Assembly (NCBI GenBank): GCA_946811185.2
Contig: OX328106.1
Location: forward strand, 7,668,777 to 7,732,776
Length of the DNA: 64,000 bases
DNA from: Hippopus hippopus
Lineage: Eukaryota > Mollusca > Bivalvia > Cardiida > Cardiidae
Direction of reading: 5' to 3'
Both the position numbers and the translations under genes were made by a program. This document shows positions 35,501-41,264 of this stretch, one piece after another; position 1 is the stretch's first letter, and each line of letters opens with the position of its first letter. Below the pieces are notes generated by a model, which was not told the origin of the DNA, did no database searches, and saw nothing but the letters and a program-made list of their open reading frames with translations.

Positions 35501-38500
35501 TTGAACTGAGTAAAGGGCCAAGAGATTGGATTGCTCGTCGTGTGGACCTAATTGTGGCACCCTACGACCAGTACTTTTATGCATTGGTTGGCTGGACGGG
35601 AAATAAAATGTTTAATCGTGATTTGAGATTGTATGCAGACCGAGAATGTCGAATGAAACTTACAAGTCATGGACTGTACGATTTCAACAAGGTTTGTAGC
35701 AAGTAGAACTAAAGAACGATAATTAGATCCATAACAACTTAGAACAATTGCAAAATTCCCATTTATTTTTATTCTCTTTATGTATCAACAGACATTTTCA
35801 GTGTGGAAACTAGATTGAAATAAGTACAGTTTTAGGGATGCTCCTGGCCATCCAGAATGTCTTAGCAAAGCAGACAGTGTAGGAGATATTTATAACCTTA
35901 CCAAACTTCAAAAATGATATATCACTGAATGAAGTAACGTGATAGCTGGCAAACCAGCAGTATAGCAGAAAGACAAATGTAGGAAAATATGGTGTAAAAG
36001 TGACACATGTTTTTCCTTAATAGGCTATGTAGCCTATTAAATCTTTACCATACATGAACATTGTAACCATCCAAATTTGAAGACCTTGCAGACAATGAAA
36101 TAAACATGCTAGTGATAAGATTCATCTGTGAAAGGCTAGAAAACATAATGGGAAAAGGAGAAAATGCTGGTTGATAGCATTTTCTTTTTTTTTTCCCAAA
36201 ACGGTTTTCAAAAACTTTCTCTGTTTGGATGGTTTAAACTTAAGATTCTGTTGTAAAGGTTTAAGGTGGTCTTAGAATTCATACCAGATTTGCAAGCCAA
36301 GTTTGCACCTATTTACTACTCATAACTGTTCAATTTATTCATTGTCCAATAAATTCTGTGGTATTTATCAGCATCTAACAAAATAAACATTTGTTGTCTG
36401 CAAATTCTTTCAAAATAGACGAGTCTAAAATTTGCTATTTGCTAAAGTAATGGCAGTTCACTAACTAGCCATATCTTCTTACTTTGGTGGGAAAAAGGTT
36501 GAATGTCTCCAGCAGCCTAAAATTTTGTTGTCTTACAAAGCATTAACAGTTTCCAGAAAAAAAAAAGGCAGATTTGTTGAAATATACCTGTACTCAGCAA
36601 GCACCTGTCCGGACTTTTTACCAGATGAAACAAGAGCGGCAAATTGTCGCAAGATACGCCCATCCCACCGCAAGTTGTCGAGGGGGTATAATAATCGTAA
36701 AGGGCAGGTAATGCAACAAACATGTTCACCAAGTCTCAAGTCAATTTGACTTGAGGTGACTAAGTTCCGTTCCAGACAAGCAAGAAATACTGTAAAAATG
36801 AAGATCAAAGTGGAATTACTCGAAATCCGCACTAGGTAGAGTTACTGTTCTTGCGCACTGTACTCCGTAATATTGCAACAAACATGCATACCAAGTTTGA
36901 AGTCACTCTGACTTGAGATGACAAAGTTATATTCCGGACAAGCAGAAAATGCTGTAAAAATGACAAAGGGAAATACCTCAAAGACAGCACGAGGTAGAGT
37001 AATGGTTCTTTCGCACTGCACTCCGTATTATTGCAACAACCACAAATACCAAGTTTCAAGTCAATCAGACTGGAGGTGACAAAGTTATATTCCGGACAAG
37101 CAGAAAATGCTGTAAAAATGACGATCAAAGGGAAATAACTCAACGACAGCATGAGGTAGAGTTATGGTTCTTTCGCACTGCTATCCGTATTATTGCAACA
37201 AACACACATGCCAAGTTTCAAGTCAATCGGACTGGAGATGACAAAGTTATGCTCCGGACAAGCAGAAAATGCTGTAAAAATGACAAAGGGAAATACCTCA
37301 AAGACAGCACGAGGTAGAGTTATGGTTCTTTCGCACTGCACTCTGTATTATTGCAACAAACACAAATACCAAGTTTCAAGTCAATCGGACTGCAGATGAC
37401 AAAGTTATATTCCGGACAAGCAGAAAATGCTGTAAAAATTACGATCAAAGGGAAATAACTCAAAGACAGCACGAGGTAGAGTAATGGTTCTTTCGCACTG
37501 CACTCCGTATTATTGCAAGAAACACAGATGCCAAGTTTCAAGTCAATCGGACTGGAGATGACAAAGTTATGCTCCGGACAAGCAGAAAATGCTGTAAAAA
37601 ATGACTATCAAAGGGAAATAACTCAAAGACAGCATGAGGTAGAGTTATGGTTCTTTTGCACTGCACTCCGTATTATTGCAACAAACACACATGCCAAGTT
37701 TCAGGTCAGTCGGATTGGAGATGACAAAATTATGCTCCGGACAAGCAGAAAATGCTGTAAAAATGACGATCAAAAGGAAATAACTCATAGACAGCACGAG
37801 GTAGAGTTATGGTTCTTTCGCACTGCACTCCGTATTATTGCAACAAACACACATGCCAAGTTTCAAGTCAATCGGACTGGAGATGACAAAGTTATGCTCC
37901 CGACAAGCAGAAAATGCTGTAAAAATGACTATCAAAGGGAAATAACTCAGACAGCACGAGGTAGAGTAATGGTTCTTTCGCACTGCACTCCGTATTATTG
38001 CAACAAACACACATGCCAAGTTTCAAGTCAATCGGACTGGAGATGACAAAGTTATGCTCCGGACAAAAAACTGGACACCGCCTGCCCGCCCGTACACCAT
38101 GGGTGATCCCATAATACGTCCCGTCTTCGACGGGCGTATAAAACATCAGACTTTTCCAAATTCAAAGCATTTACAGATGACAATTTAAATGTGACTCAAA
38201 CAATGGAACTTGTCTCTTATCATGTAGAAAACATTTTGGAAAAAGGAGAAAATGCTGGTAACCAGCATTTTCTCCTTTTCCCAAAATGCTTCTTAAAAAT
38301 CCTCCCCCCCCTTGGGCCGAGCCCCGGTAGCTCAGTCAGTAGTGTACAGGACCTGAGAACAGGGGGTTGTGGGTTCAATCCCTGGCTCGGCTAATTTCTT
38401 TCCGAGGATTGATGATAGTCATTGCGACAGGATTCATTCCTCTTCGACCGCTGACCATTGTCTCGGCGATGGTTATGTGGGAAAGCAACCAGTGGCTTGG

Positions 38501-38782
38501 AAAGAAAATTGTGCTGAATACTGGTTAAAGAGACTCCAGGAAAGCATGGATAGGTGCACTGGCTGCCATGATATAACTGAAATAATGTTGAAAACGGTGT
38601 TAAACACCATACAATCAATCGATCGATCGATCCTCCCCTGGGTCGTTAAAATTCTGGATTGTGCAGTGAAGTGTTAATGTTTCATTTCTTTTCAGGGACA
38701 GAAACTACCAGCAAGCAGTGAACAGGAAGTTTTTGCACATCTACAGATCCCTTACAGGGAACCATATGATAGGAACTGCTGA
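14391..38782 (+). CDS. POLM: DNA polymerase mu / TdT-like family X polymerase, complete, nine exons, 554 aa
   Basis: Pol mu and TdT fill gaps and add nucleotides at DNA ends during non-homologous end joining. The CDS joins 14391-14503, 19677-19866, 21146-21247, 24911-25090, 27456-27527, 29246-29366, 30099-30231, 35025-35691 and 38696-38782 (1665 nt) with every split codon matching. BRCT about 4-95; 8-kDa domain with YACQR about 120-190; HhH motifs about 175-245; GGFRRGK then GHDVD with catalytic D311 and D313; third Asp D478 in RVDLIVAP; GW at 493-494, the pair shared by Pol mu and TdT where Pol lambda has YF; C-terminal EPYDRN. His310 before the first Asp also favours Pol mu/TdT, and a loop-1-sized segment lies at about 344-368. 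It is about 60 residues longer than human Pol mu because of an acidic insert (about 382-469). Pol mu versus TdT cannot be settled; invertebrates often have one such gene. Confidence 0.88.
14930..15012. repeat. Cluster of short palindromes (CTAGCC/GGTACGGATCC)
   Basis: Iterated 'tctctagcctcgtaggctag', 'ggtacggatcc' and 'ctggctagaggtac' words. The same words recur at 18215-18345. Confidence 0.5.
15215..15565. repeat. Diverged family E pieces
   Basis: 'gtggaaaaagggggcttaatgcatct' like text near 15232 and 'gctctgaaaaaaggggatttaatg' near 15500 resemble family E ends; interior not assignable. Confidence 0.4.
15925..16112 (-). mobile_element. tRNA-derived SINE, minus orientation
   Basis: On the minus strand it runs from 'ggaggccccggatttgaatc' to a 'gttgaaagcggcgtaaaacacc' tail, matching the 3' tail (gttgaaaacggtgttaaacacc) of the plus-strand SINEs and sharing its body with the copy at 63.3-63.5 kb. 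The tRNA head is partly lost. Confidence 0.6.
16113..17170. other. Intron 1 of the polymerase gene, no assigned feature
   Basis: Several short overlapping frames (60-80 codons) with no recognisable domain or shared splice logic. Nothing supported. Confidence 0.4.
17171..17935. mobile_element. Long-TIR element (MITE-like)
   Basis: Terminal inverted repeats ACTAGAATGACTGAAAAACA and TGTTTTCCAGTCTTTCTAGT extend to about 45 bp with some mismatches. The interior repeats GGTGTTTT/GGTGGTTTT-like words (about 17433, 17545, 17745). No ORF and no clear target duplication. Confidence 0.65.
18215..18345. repeat. Tandem short palindromes
   Basis: Three iterated hairpin-forming blocks built from CTCTAGCCT, GGCAGGCTAGGG, GGATCCGTACC and GGCTAGAGGTAC. 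Related to 14930-15012. Confidence 0.55.
18778..19006. repeat. Family A MITE, intact (229 bp)
   Basis: TTAACCCTTTACC start, GGTAAAGGGTTAA end and a full central palindrome at about 18850-18880. Confidence 0.85.
19260..19522 (-). repeat. Family E MITE, diverged
   Basis: Ends 'gctctggcaaaagggtatttaacg' and 'aaacccccttttgacagagcatagctc' are inverted; the interior has 'gcaaaaagtttcaaccc' and its partner 'gggttgatactttttgc'. Confidence 0.65.
19560..19640 (+). repeat. tRNA-like SINE head fragment
   Basis: 'tggtcggttgagcatttgc' resembles an A box and 'ggtttgagaccc' a B box. It lies immediately upstream of the exon 2 acceptor; no SINE body follows. Confidence 0.35.
19677..19866 (+). CDS. POLM: POLM-like exon 2 (BRCT, second part)
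   Basis: Follows CATTTCAG. It completes Ser38, then PEVTHVISEF, and later VTVEWFTDCMKAGKVVPV, the conserved BRCT Trp region. Ends SPQPA at GTAAGT. An alternative acceptor 22 bp upstream (CTCCTCAG, ending 19654) would break the phase with exon 1. Confidence 0.85.
19888..20147. repeat. Family A MITE, diverged
   Basis: TTAACCTTTTACC start, TGGTAAAGTGTTAA end; the palindrome arms read 'ggagaaatttatactgg' and 'ccctttttccatgacaa', so the core is mutated. Confidence 0.65.
20144..20372. repeat. Family A MITE sharing TTAA with the previous copy
   Basis: Starts TTAACTCTTTACTGCAC and ends GGTAAAGTGTTA; core 'gaatatgctggtaaccagcaatttc'. The shared TTAA means the copies abut exactly. Confidence 0.75.
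20426..20655. repeat. Family A MITE, intact (230 bp)
   Basis: TTAACTCTTTACC start, GGTAAAGAGTTAA end, full palindrome at about 20550-20580. Confidence 0.85.
20862..21049. repeat. Family A MITE, rearranged
   Basis: The left half is normal to 'gctggttact', then the order jumps to 'aaggtcgttaaaagctgtgatt', and the right-half motif 'gtcgtctgcaaatgctttcag' follows. A chimaera of two copies. Confidence 0.6.
21146..21247 (+). CDS. POLM: POLM-like exon 3 (start of 8-kDa domain)
   Basis: 34 codons in phase 0 after TTTCAG, ending at GTAAGT. Contains YACQRATPLHHFNRKLT, the YACQR motif found at this place in Pol mu and TdT. Confidence 0.92.
21271..22860 (-). mobile_element. Tc1-like transposon, 1590 bp, non-functional
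   Basis: 25-bp terminal inverted repeats (CTCAGAAAAAAAAGTTAAGC and partner, one mismatch) are flanked by TA in a TATATATA site on both sides. It lies in polymerase intron 3, starting 23 bp after the exon 3 boundary. Its single transposase gene is on the minus strand and frameshifted. Confidence 0.92.
21592..22592 (-). pseudogene. Tc1-family transposase, frameshifted
   Basis: Cut-and-paste transposase. The first frame (22592-22359) holds the paired-like HTH (MARRRLSTGERWRIIG...GRQLGYHHSVITRLVQKH). The second (22407-21592) holds the second HTH and the DD34E catalytic core: Asp in IHWSDK, Asp in YMDDNARPH and Glu in SPDLNPIEHVWD, with 34 residues between the last two. Between DRARS and REDRALLQL the usual GRPR linker is missing: a small deletion removed it and shifted the frame. 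Otherwise full length (about 330 residues) and little decayed, so the insertion is fairly recent. Confidence 0.9.
22863..23184. other. Polymerase intron 3, no assigned feature
   Basis: AT-rich sequence after the Tc1 element with no gene or repeat I can name. Confidence 0.4.
23185..23394. repeat. Family A MITE, left end degraded
   Basis: Core palindrome 'gaaaatgctagtaactagcattttc' keeps its symmetry through paired changes. Right end GGTAATTGGTTAA; left TIR not clear. Confidence 0.7.
23528..23741. repeat. Family A MITE
   Basis: 'ccacacaatatagagttttaacgaccctgag' start, full palindrome at about 23595-23622, end GGTAAAGGGTTT with TTAA mutated. Confidence 0.7.
23770..23955. repeat. Family A MITE, strongly diverged
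   Basis: 'ttaccagacaataaaattcagtc' start and 'gaagggtagaaaatattttgcaaaaaggag' are recognisable; palindrome mostly lost. Confidence 0.45.
23956..24589. other. Polymerase intron 3, no assigned feature
   Basis: No ORF, RNA or named repeat seen; some text resembles weak repeat remnants around 24090-24200. Confidence 0.35.
24590..24874 (+). mobile_element. tRNA-derived SINE
   Basis: Head 'gtagtgcggttggtagcctac...gctggttagacccc' with A- and B-box-like parts, body 'gattgatgctagtcattgc', and 3' tail 'attgaaaatgagattaaacacca'. Same family as 38.3 and 47.1 kb. It ends 36 bp before exon 4. Confidence 0.7.
24911..25090 (+). CDS. POLM: POLM-like exon 4 (8-kDa domain)
   Basis: 60 codons, phase 0: DSLEVLELHAELRNEDHDYS, then ALAFRRASCVLKCLPFTLTS and the HhH region RKVTNIGDHSRRVIQ, parallel to human Pol mu CRAASVLKALP and GLPHFGEHSSRVVQ. 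Ends at GTAAAT. Confidence 0.92.
25179..25407. repeat. Family A MITE, intact (229 bp)
   Basis: TTAACCTTTTACC start, GGTAAAGGGTTAA end, perfect central palindrome about 25312-25336. Confidence 0.85.
25583..25832 (-). repeat. Family E MITE
   Basis: 'gagccatgctgtggcaaaaaagg' and 'aacccctttttataaagcatgg' are inverted ends; contains 'aaaaagtagcgacccaggtcagcctgc'. Confidence 0.65.
25833..26113. repeat. Family J foldback MITE
   Basis: Inverted ends 'acatatggccttcaacatgcg' and 'tgttgtaagccatatgtaatt' and a strong inner palindrome at about 26018-26042 (AGCCTGCGCAG|ACTGCGCAGGCT). A partial relative is at 29895-29985. Confidence 0.65.
26114..26652. other. Polymerase intron 4, no assigned feature
   Basis: No recognisable feature. 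Confidence 0.35.
26653..26730. repeat. Partial family G foldback
   Basis: 'ggataaataaaatagacggttggtgtcttggat' and 'cggctccggaaattta' match the left half of the element at 26801-26958. Confidence 0.55.
26797..26960. repeat. Family G foldback MITE
   Basis: Arms of about 50 bp with GGTTGGTGTCTTGGATGG and its inverse CCATCCAAGACACCAAC, plus AAGTTTATCGGGC/GCCCGATAAACTT, around a 'cgccttcggc' centre. It can fold into a nearly complete hairpin. Confidence 0.75.
26965..27193. repeat. Family A MITE, left half degraded
   Basis: 'cttgcagacaacaaactgaaag' start, one palindrome arm 'ggtaaccagcattttctcc', end GGTAAAGAGTTAA. Confidence 0.6.
27190..27425. repeat. Family A MITE sharing TTAA with the previous copy
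   Basis: TTAACCCTTTACC start, perfect palindrome at about 27266-27292, end GATAAAGAGTTAA. It ends 31 bp before exon 5. Confidence 0.8.
27456..27527 (+). CDS. POLM: POLM-like exon 5
   Basis: 24 codons, phase 0: DILEDGSCAEVEEIVNSPWF then QKMK, parallel to human ELLEHGVCEEVERVRRSERYQTMK. Acceptor CATATAATTAG, donor GTAAGC. Confidence 0.9.
27700..28956. other. Polymerase intron 5, mostly unassigned
   Basis: A weak family A relic lies at 27555-27690. At 28290-28362 'ttagctcagcagttaaacg' and 'gggttggaatcccg' look like tRNA A and B boxes, probably a SINE head relic. Nothing else supported. Confidence 0.35.
28957..29183. repeat. Family A MITE flanked by CTAG instead of TTAA
   Basis: Left CTAGCCCTTTACC and right GGTAAAGGGCTAG; palindrome at about 29031-29057 intact. 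The 4-bp duplicated target is CTAG in this copy. Confidence 0.8.
29246..29366 (+). CDS. POLM: POLM-like exon 6 (second HhH)
   Basis: LFSGIFGIGPAKAKELIEKG and WSSIEEVQKGYSSADWRVQW plus the first base of a Gly codon. The helix-hairpin-helix FGIGPAKA matches Pol mu FGVGVKTA. It follows CTTTTACAG; donor GTAAGT. Confidence 0.93.
29455..29860 (-). repeat. Family H element with strong palindrome
   Basis: Ends 'tttcatgctttctggtagg' and 'aacaaatatcctctatc'. At about 29724-29832 the arms 'gatcgaagtttatttcatc..gtgaacatcatc' and inverse form a hairpin. The same ends bracket the 50.2-53.6 kb insertion. Confidence 0.65.
29895..30065. repeat. Family J and family A fragments
   Basis: 'aatggcctgcaacacaagaaaacg' like family J at 29905, joined to a family A right end 'ccctttacccacaatgatttcaac'. 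Confidence 0.45.
30099..30231 (+). CDS. POLM: POLM-like exon 7
   Basis: Two bases complete Gly260, then LAFYEDLATPVSVKEAEFVL...GTVLQLIGGFR plus AG. The phase-2 end joins to 'a' of exon 8 to give Arg in GGFRRGK, part of the dNTP-binding region. Donor is GTACTC, slightly weak. Confidence 0.9.
30392..30460. repeat. Family A left-end fragment
   Basis: 'ttaaaccctttaccgcatagtccc' and 'ttaacaaccctgaaaaaggc' only. Confidence 0.5.
30503..30726. repeat. Family A MITE, intact (224 bp)
   Basis: TTAACCCTTTACC start, GGTAAAGGGTTAA end, perfect palindrome at about 30628-30655. Confidence 0.85.
31008..33364. repeat. Family A MITE interrupted by a family B element
   Basis: Left part 31008-31160 starts TTAAACTCTTTACC and stops at 'tcagcatttt'. 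It resumes at 33303 with 'ttcctttcccc...gttttcataagcc'. The right end is degraded. Confidence 0.75.
31161..33302 (-). mobile_element. Family B hairpin-ended element, complete, reversed
   Basis: Reads from the hairpin end (TAGCTCAGCTGAGCACG) through GTCCGTCTGTCCGTC to seven tandem copies keyed by 'tttacactctagc' exactly 161 bp apart (31271, 31432, 31593, 31754, 31915, 32076, 32237), then a second array of about four diverged units (32390-33000) and the GGACCATCATGGTCC end. It sits at the palindrome centre of a family A copy with no target duplication. In polymerase intron 7. Confidence 0.85.
33429..33571. repeat. Foldback MITE
   Basis: Arms 'aactggtgatgtttgatatt' and 'aatatcacacaccaccagtt' with AATGGGGTGTGATGC/TATCAAACCCCATT inside. 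Confidence 0.65.
33813..34080. repeat. Family A MITE, diverged
   Basis: TTAACCCTTTCCCACATGAC start; core halves 'aaaaaggggaaaatgttgg' and 'tttccacaatattttcc'; ends near 'aggattgtttgg'. Confidence 0.55.
34305..34480. repeat. Family A MITE, strongly diverged
   Basis: Core 'gagaatgctgataaacagcacatcctc' remains symmetrical; ends not clear. Confidence 0.45.
34505..34726. repeat. Family A MITE
   Basis: 'ctattatcaaacaatccgag' start, core 'gaaaatgctggtaacaagcatttt', end TTAA shared with the next copy. Confidence 0.6.
34723..34945. repeat. Family A MITE sharing TTAA with the previous copy
   Basis: TTAACCCTTTACC start, core 'aatgctggtaaccagcatt', end GGTAGGGAGTTAA. It ends 79 bp before exon 8. Confidence 0.75.
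35025..35691 (+). CDS. POLM: POLM-like exon 8 (palm, catalytic centre, acidic insert)
   Basis: The 667-nt exon holds most of the catalytic palm: GKTNGHDVDILITHP with D311 and D313, the loop-1 region to about residue 368, KWLGIVKVP, then a low-complexity insert rich in Asp, Glu, Ser and Lys (about 382-469, with DDDD near its middle), then RRVDLIVAP (D478), LVGWTGNKMFNRDLR and LTSHGLYDFNK. Human Pol mu has only about 20 residues where the insert lies. The donor is AAG then GTTTGT; reading through gives a stop five codons later. Confidence 0.93.
35692..36036. other. Polymerase intron 8, 5' part
   Basis: No recognisable feature. Confidence 0.4.
36037..36264. repeat. Family A MITE
   Basis: TTAAATCTTTACC start and TGTAAAGGTTTAA end; core 'gaaaatgctggttgatagcattttc'. 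Confidence 0.7.
36624..38140 (+). mobile_element. Family B body with extended array and a different 3' hairpin
   Basis: Begins inside the family B leader ('gatgaaacaagagcggcaaat'), runs through 'accaagtctcaagtcaatt' into eight or so tandem units keyed by 'tattattgcaac' every 157-163 bp (37026 to 37993). It ends not in the family B hairpin but in 'cccgtcttcgacggg' then 'cgtataaaa'. A 5'-truncated or recombinant copy. Confidence 0.65.
38145..38677. repeat. Family A MITE split by a SINE
   Basis: 'cagacttttccaaattcaaagc' start, perfect palindrome about 38247-38275, break after 'aaaaatcctcccc' and resumption 'ctgggtcgttaaaattctgg', end GTGTTAA at 38677. It ends 18 bp before the last polymerase exon. 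Confidence 0.75.
38308..38629 (+). mobile_element. tRNA-derived SINE with target duplication
   Basis: Head 'ggtagctcagtcagtag' (A box) and 'gggttcaatcc' (B box) inside a tRNA-like 75-mer closing with 'ggctcggcta'; body; tail 'gttgaaaacggtgttaaaca' then ATCAATCGATCGATCG. ATCCTCCCC occurs on both sides (38299-38307 and 38630-38638) as the target duplication. Confidence 0.82.
38696..38782 (+). CDS. POLM: POLM-like exon 9 (C-terminus)
   Basis: Phase 0 after TTTTCAG: GQKLPASSEQEVFAHLQIPY then REPYDRNC and TGA. Compare the Pol mu/TdT C-termini (SEEDIFRHLGL / SEEEIFAHLGLDY...RNA). Confidence 0.92.
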   Translation, partial: GQKLPASSEQEVFAHLQIPYREPYDRNC

Positions 38783-38864
38783 TATTCTGTGGGAGGTGGG
38801 GCAGGGGGATAGGGGGAGACAAAACTTCCAGTTGTATCTTCAGGTTCAACCTCTAAGCCTTATG

Positions 38865-39010
38865 AAAACATTGTGGGAAAAGGAGAAAATGCTGGTAACC
38901 AGCATTTTTTCCTTTTTCCCACAATATTTTCTACTTTACCAAAGGAAGAAATCATTATTTGAGCTACATTTATTATGTCATCAGCAAATGTTTTGAATTT
39001 GGACAATTCT
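38865..39010. repeat. Family A MITE, partial
   Basis: 'aaaacattgtgggaaaaggag', palindrome and 'atttggacaattct'; both TIRs lost. Confidence 0.6.
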
Positions 39011-39028
39011 TTATTATAAGTTTAAACG

Positions 39029-39293
39029 TATGTGACCCGTCACGCAAAAAGGGACCATCTGGGAATTCCGTACATCAATTAGATGAAAACAGATCAATGA
39101 TAGTGCAGGTCAATTTAAGTTGATAGTAAAAAAATAATTGTATAACAAGGTAGAATGACCACTTTTCATACAGAAAATATCATAAAAGCGAAAAATGTCG
39201 ACCCTGGTCAGACTGCGCAATTCGCGCAGTCTGACCAGGGTTGACACTTTTCGCAGTTCCCAGAAGGTCCCTTTTTGCGTGACGGGTCACATA
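39029..39293. mobile_element. Family F MITE with TA-flanked TIRs
   Basis: Inverted ends TGTGACCCGTCACGCAAAAA and partner, with TA on each side (39029-39030, 39292-39293). Central palindrome about 39203-39243 built on CTGGTCAGACTGCGC. TA target suggests Tc1/mariner mobilisation (inference). Confidence 0.78.
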
Positions 39294-39499
39294 TTTATTT
39301 TACATCGATTGATAAACGAGTTCTTACAACTTAAATTAATCTCTCTTGATTCTGCTTCCTGGGAACTACAACAGTGCTTGCACCGAATGTGTGGGCCCAT
39401 TAACAATCCCAAAGTTGACACCTGCTCCCGGATATCTAACTCTGGACATTATGGTTACAAGGCAGAAGGTCTACCTCACAACCATGGATACCACATTTT

Positions 39500-39647
39500 T
39501 GCTGGTTACCAGCATTTTCTCCTTTTCCCACAATGTTTTCTACCATTTTAAAGATACAAGTCATCATTTGGCCTGCTTTTAATTTTTTGTCTGCAAATGC
39601 TTCCAATTTGGACAAGTCTGGAATTAAGTTGTTAGGTAACAGGTTAA
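39500..39647. repeat. Family A MITE, right half
   Basis: 'gctggttaccagcattttctcc' through 'ttgtctgcaaatgcttcc' to GGTAACAGGTTAA. Left half replaced. Confidence 0.65.
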
Positions 39648-39780
39648 TTATCGTCATCACCATGGTTATGTCAGTTTTACAAGGGTATTTTCCTAAGTTG
39701 TTTGCAACGATTCTGTTTCTTTGGATAATGGGAATTAATGGGAAAATACTTTTTCAAGAACAAGCCATGGAACAACATGG

Positions 39781-39786
39781 AATAAA
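39781..39786 (+). terminator. Possible polyadenylation signal for the polymerase gene
   Basis: AATAAA here and again at 40518-40523, about 1.0 and 1.7 kb after the stop codon. Repeats fill the gap, so neither can be preferred. Confidence 0.2.
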
Positions 39787-39944
39787 TATTGTAAGGAAGA
39801 AATATGTTTAGTCAGATCTCCAAAGAGTAGAAAAAAGGATAATAGCCAGAAGTCATAACATGAAACTGAGTTGAATTTGAATGTAAAAATTGTTATAATA
39901 AGACGCAAATGTCCTAAAGTAATATGACACCGTGATTGTATGTT

Positions 39945-40213
39945 GATGCAAAATGCATGAGTCGTGCTCTGTTAAAAGGGGGCTTAATGCATTTGCAAAA
40001 AATATCGACCCATGTTGGCCTGCCCAGTCTGCTGACCTAGGTCGAAACTTTTTGATCTTGGTCAATTTTCTGCTTGCCAAAGGACCATTGTACCTCATGA
40101 TTCTGTTGATTGTTCAACTAAATGGAATTTATGGATCCACAATTATGTGATGACTTGCTGGTATAATTCATCATGGAGATGCATTAAGCCCCACTTTGTC
40201 ACAGCATGGCTCA
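39945..40213 (+). repeat. Family E MITE
   Basis: 'gtgctctgttaaaagggggc' and 'aagccccactttgtcacagc' are inverted ends; contains the uninterrupted 'gggcttaatgcatttgcaaaa' used as empty-site reference. Confidence 0.7.
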
Positions 40214-40344
40214 CATGATAACTTTCGATTTTTTTATTTCAGTGTATCACAAGTATAGGGGAAAAAGCATGACAGGCTTTTTACCACCAGCCGTCACATT
40301 GACACGAAATAGGGGGGGACTGCATTCCAAATTCCTAAAGTGGG

Positions 40345-41235
40345 TCCAATTCCTCTTTGTTTTTCTACTATATGATTGTTTCATAATAGATATAATAGGA
40401 TAAATGAAATATGTCTGGTATTTAAGGACTTAGATACAATTGTGTATGTTTTCTTGTTGTTTAGTTTAAGTTTTAATATTCTTTAAAAGTATGACTTTTT
40501 TGTAATCTTTCAGTTGCAATAAATTGTTCAAATATTGTTGCCTAGTTATTATTTTCCCTCACCATGTAACCTGACCAACCATTCTGTAGAACATTTTACT
40601 TTGTCTTATTCTAAAGAATTTTCTAAATTTTAAATTCTAACATGACATGTAAATTCGGCTCTATAAACACGATGCAACGAAAGCGAGGCAAAATCTAAGT
40701 TATTCTATGTAGAGTGACGTCATTCTATATAGAGTGACGTCATTCTGTATAAAGTAAGTAAGTTATTCAATGGAATATAATCTGCATCCACTATTTTACT
40801 CCAAGTATAAATATGTTTTCCTTTGATTAAGAGTTGGTCATGTTAGAATTGAAATAATCTTCTTTTTTATCGTGGTTTATCGTTCAATAAAACATGTTAT
40901 GAGGCGCAATGAATAAACTACTTGGGCTATTGCCCTCATGGATTATTTATTGTGCCTCTTAACTCACAACTGTGGTTTATTGAACCATAATCCATGATAG
41001 AAAGAAGATTATTTCTTAAGTAACACAACTTCTGATTGGCTAAACCATTTTGATTGGCTAAACCAAATGGTTTAGCCAATCAGAAGTTGTGTAAGTCTTT
41101 TAATACCAGACATATTTCATTTATCCTATTATATCTATTATGAAACAATCATATAGTAGAAAAACAAAGAGGAATTGGACAAGTATGAAACCAAATGGTT
41201 TAGCCAATCAGAAGTTGTGTTACTTTCTTGTCCTG
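40345..41235. repeat. Composite inverted-repeat region
   Basis: Outer arms about 40345-40435 and 41095-41185 ('ttctactatatgattgtttc' and inverse). Inside is a foldback at 40848-41017 ('gaaataatcttctttttta' ends) and repeated TTCTGATTGGCTAAACCA palindromes at 41028-41090. At 40712-40748 'agagtgacgtcattct' is duplicated. Confidence 0.6.
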
Positions 41236-41264
41236 TAATTAGACTTAGAATGTTCTGAAGAATG

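Noticed and set aside
37513..38046. 177-codon plus-strand ORF
   Set aside because: It lies wholly in the family B tandem array and its protein is three repeats of the unit read in shifting frames.
38326..38398. Functional tRNA gene
   Set aside because: A- and B-box-like motifs are present, but they head a SINE with body, tail and target duplication; the cloverleaf is imperfect.
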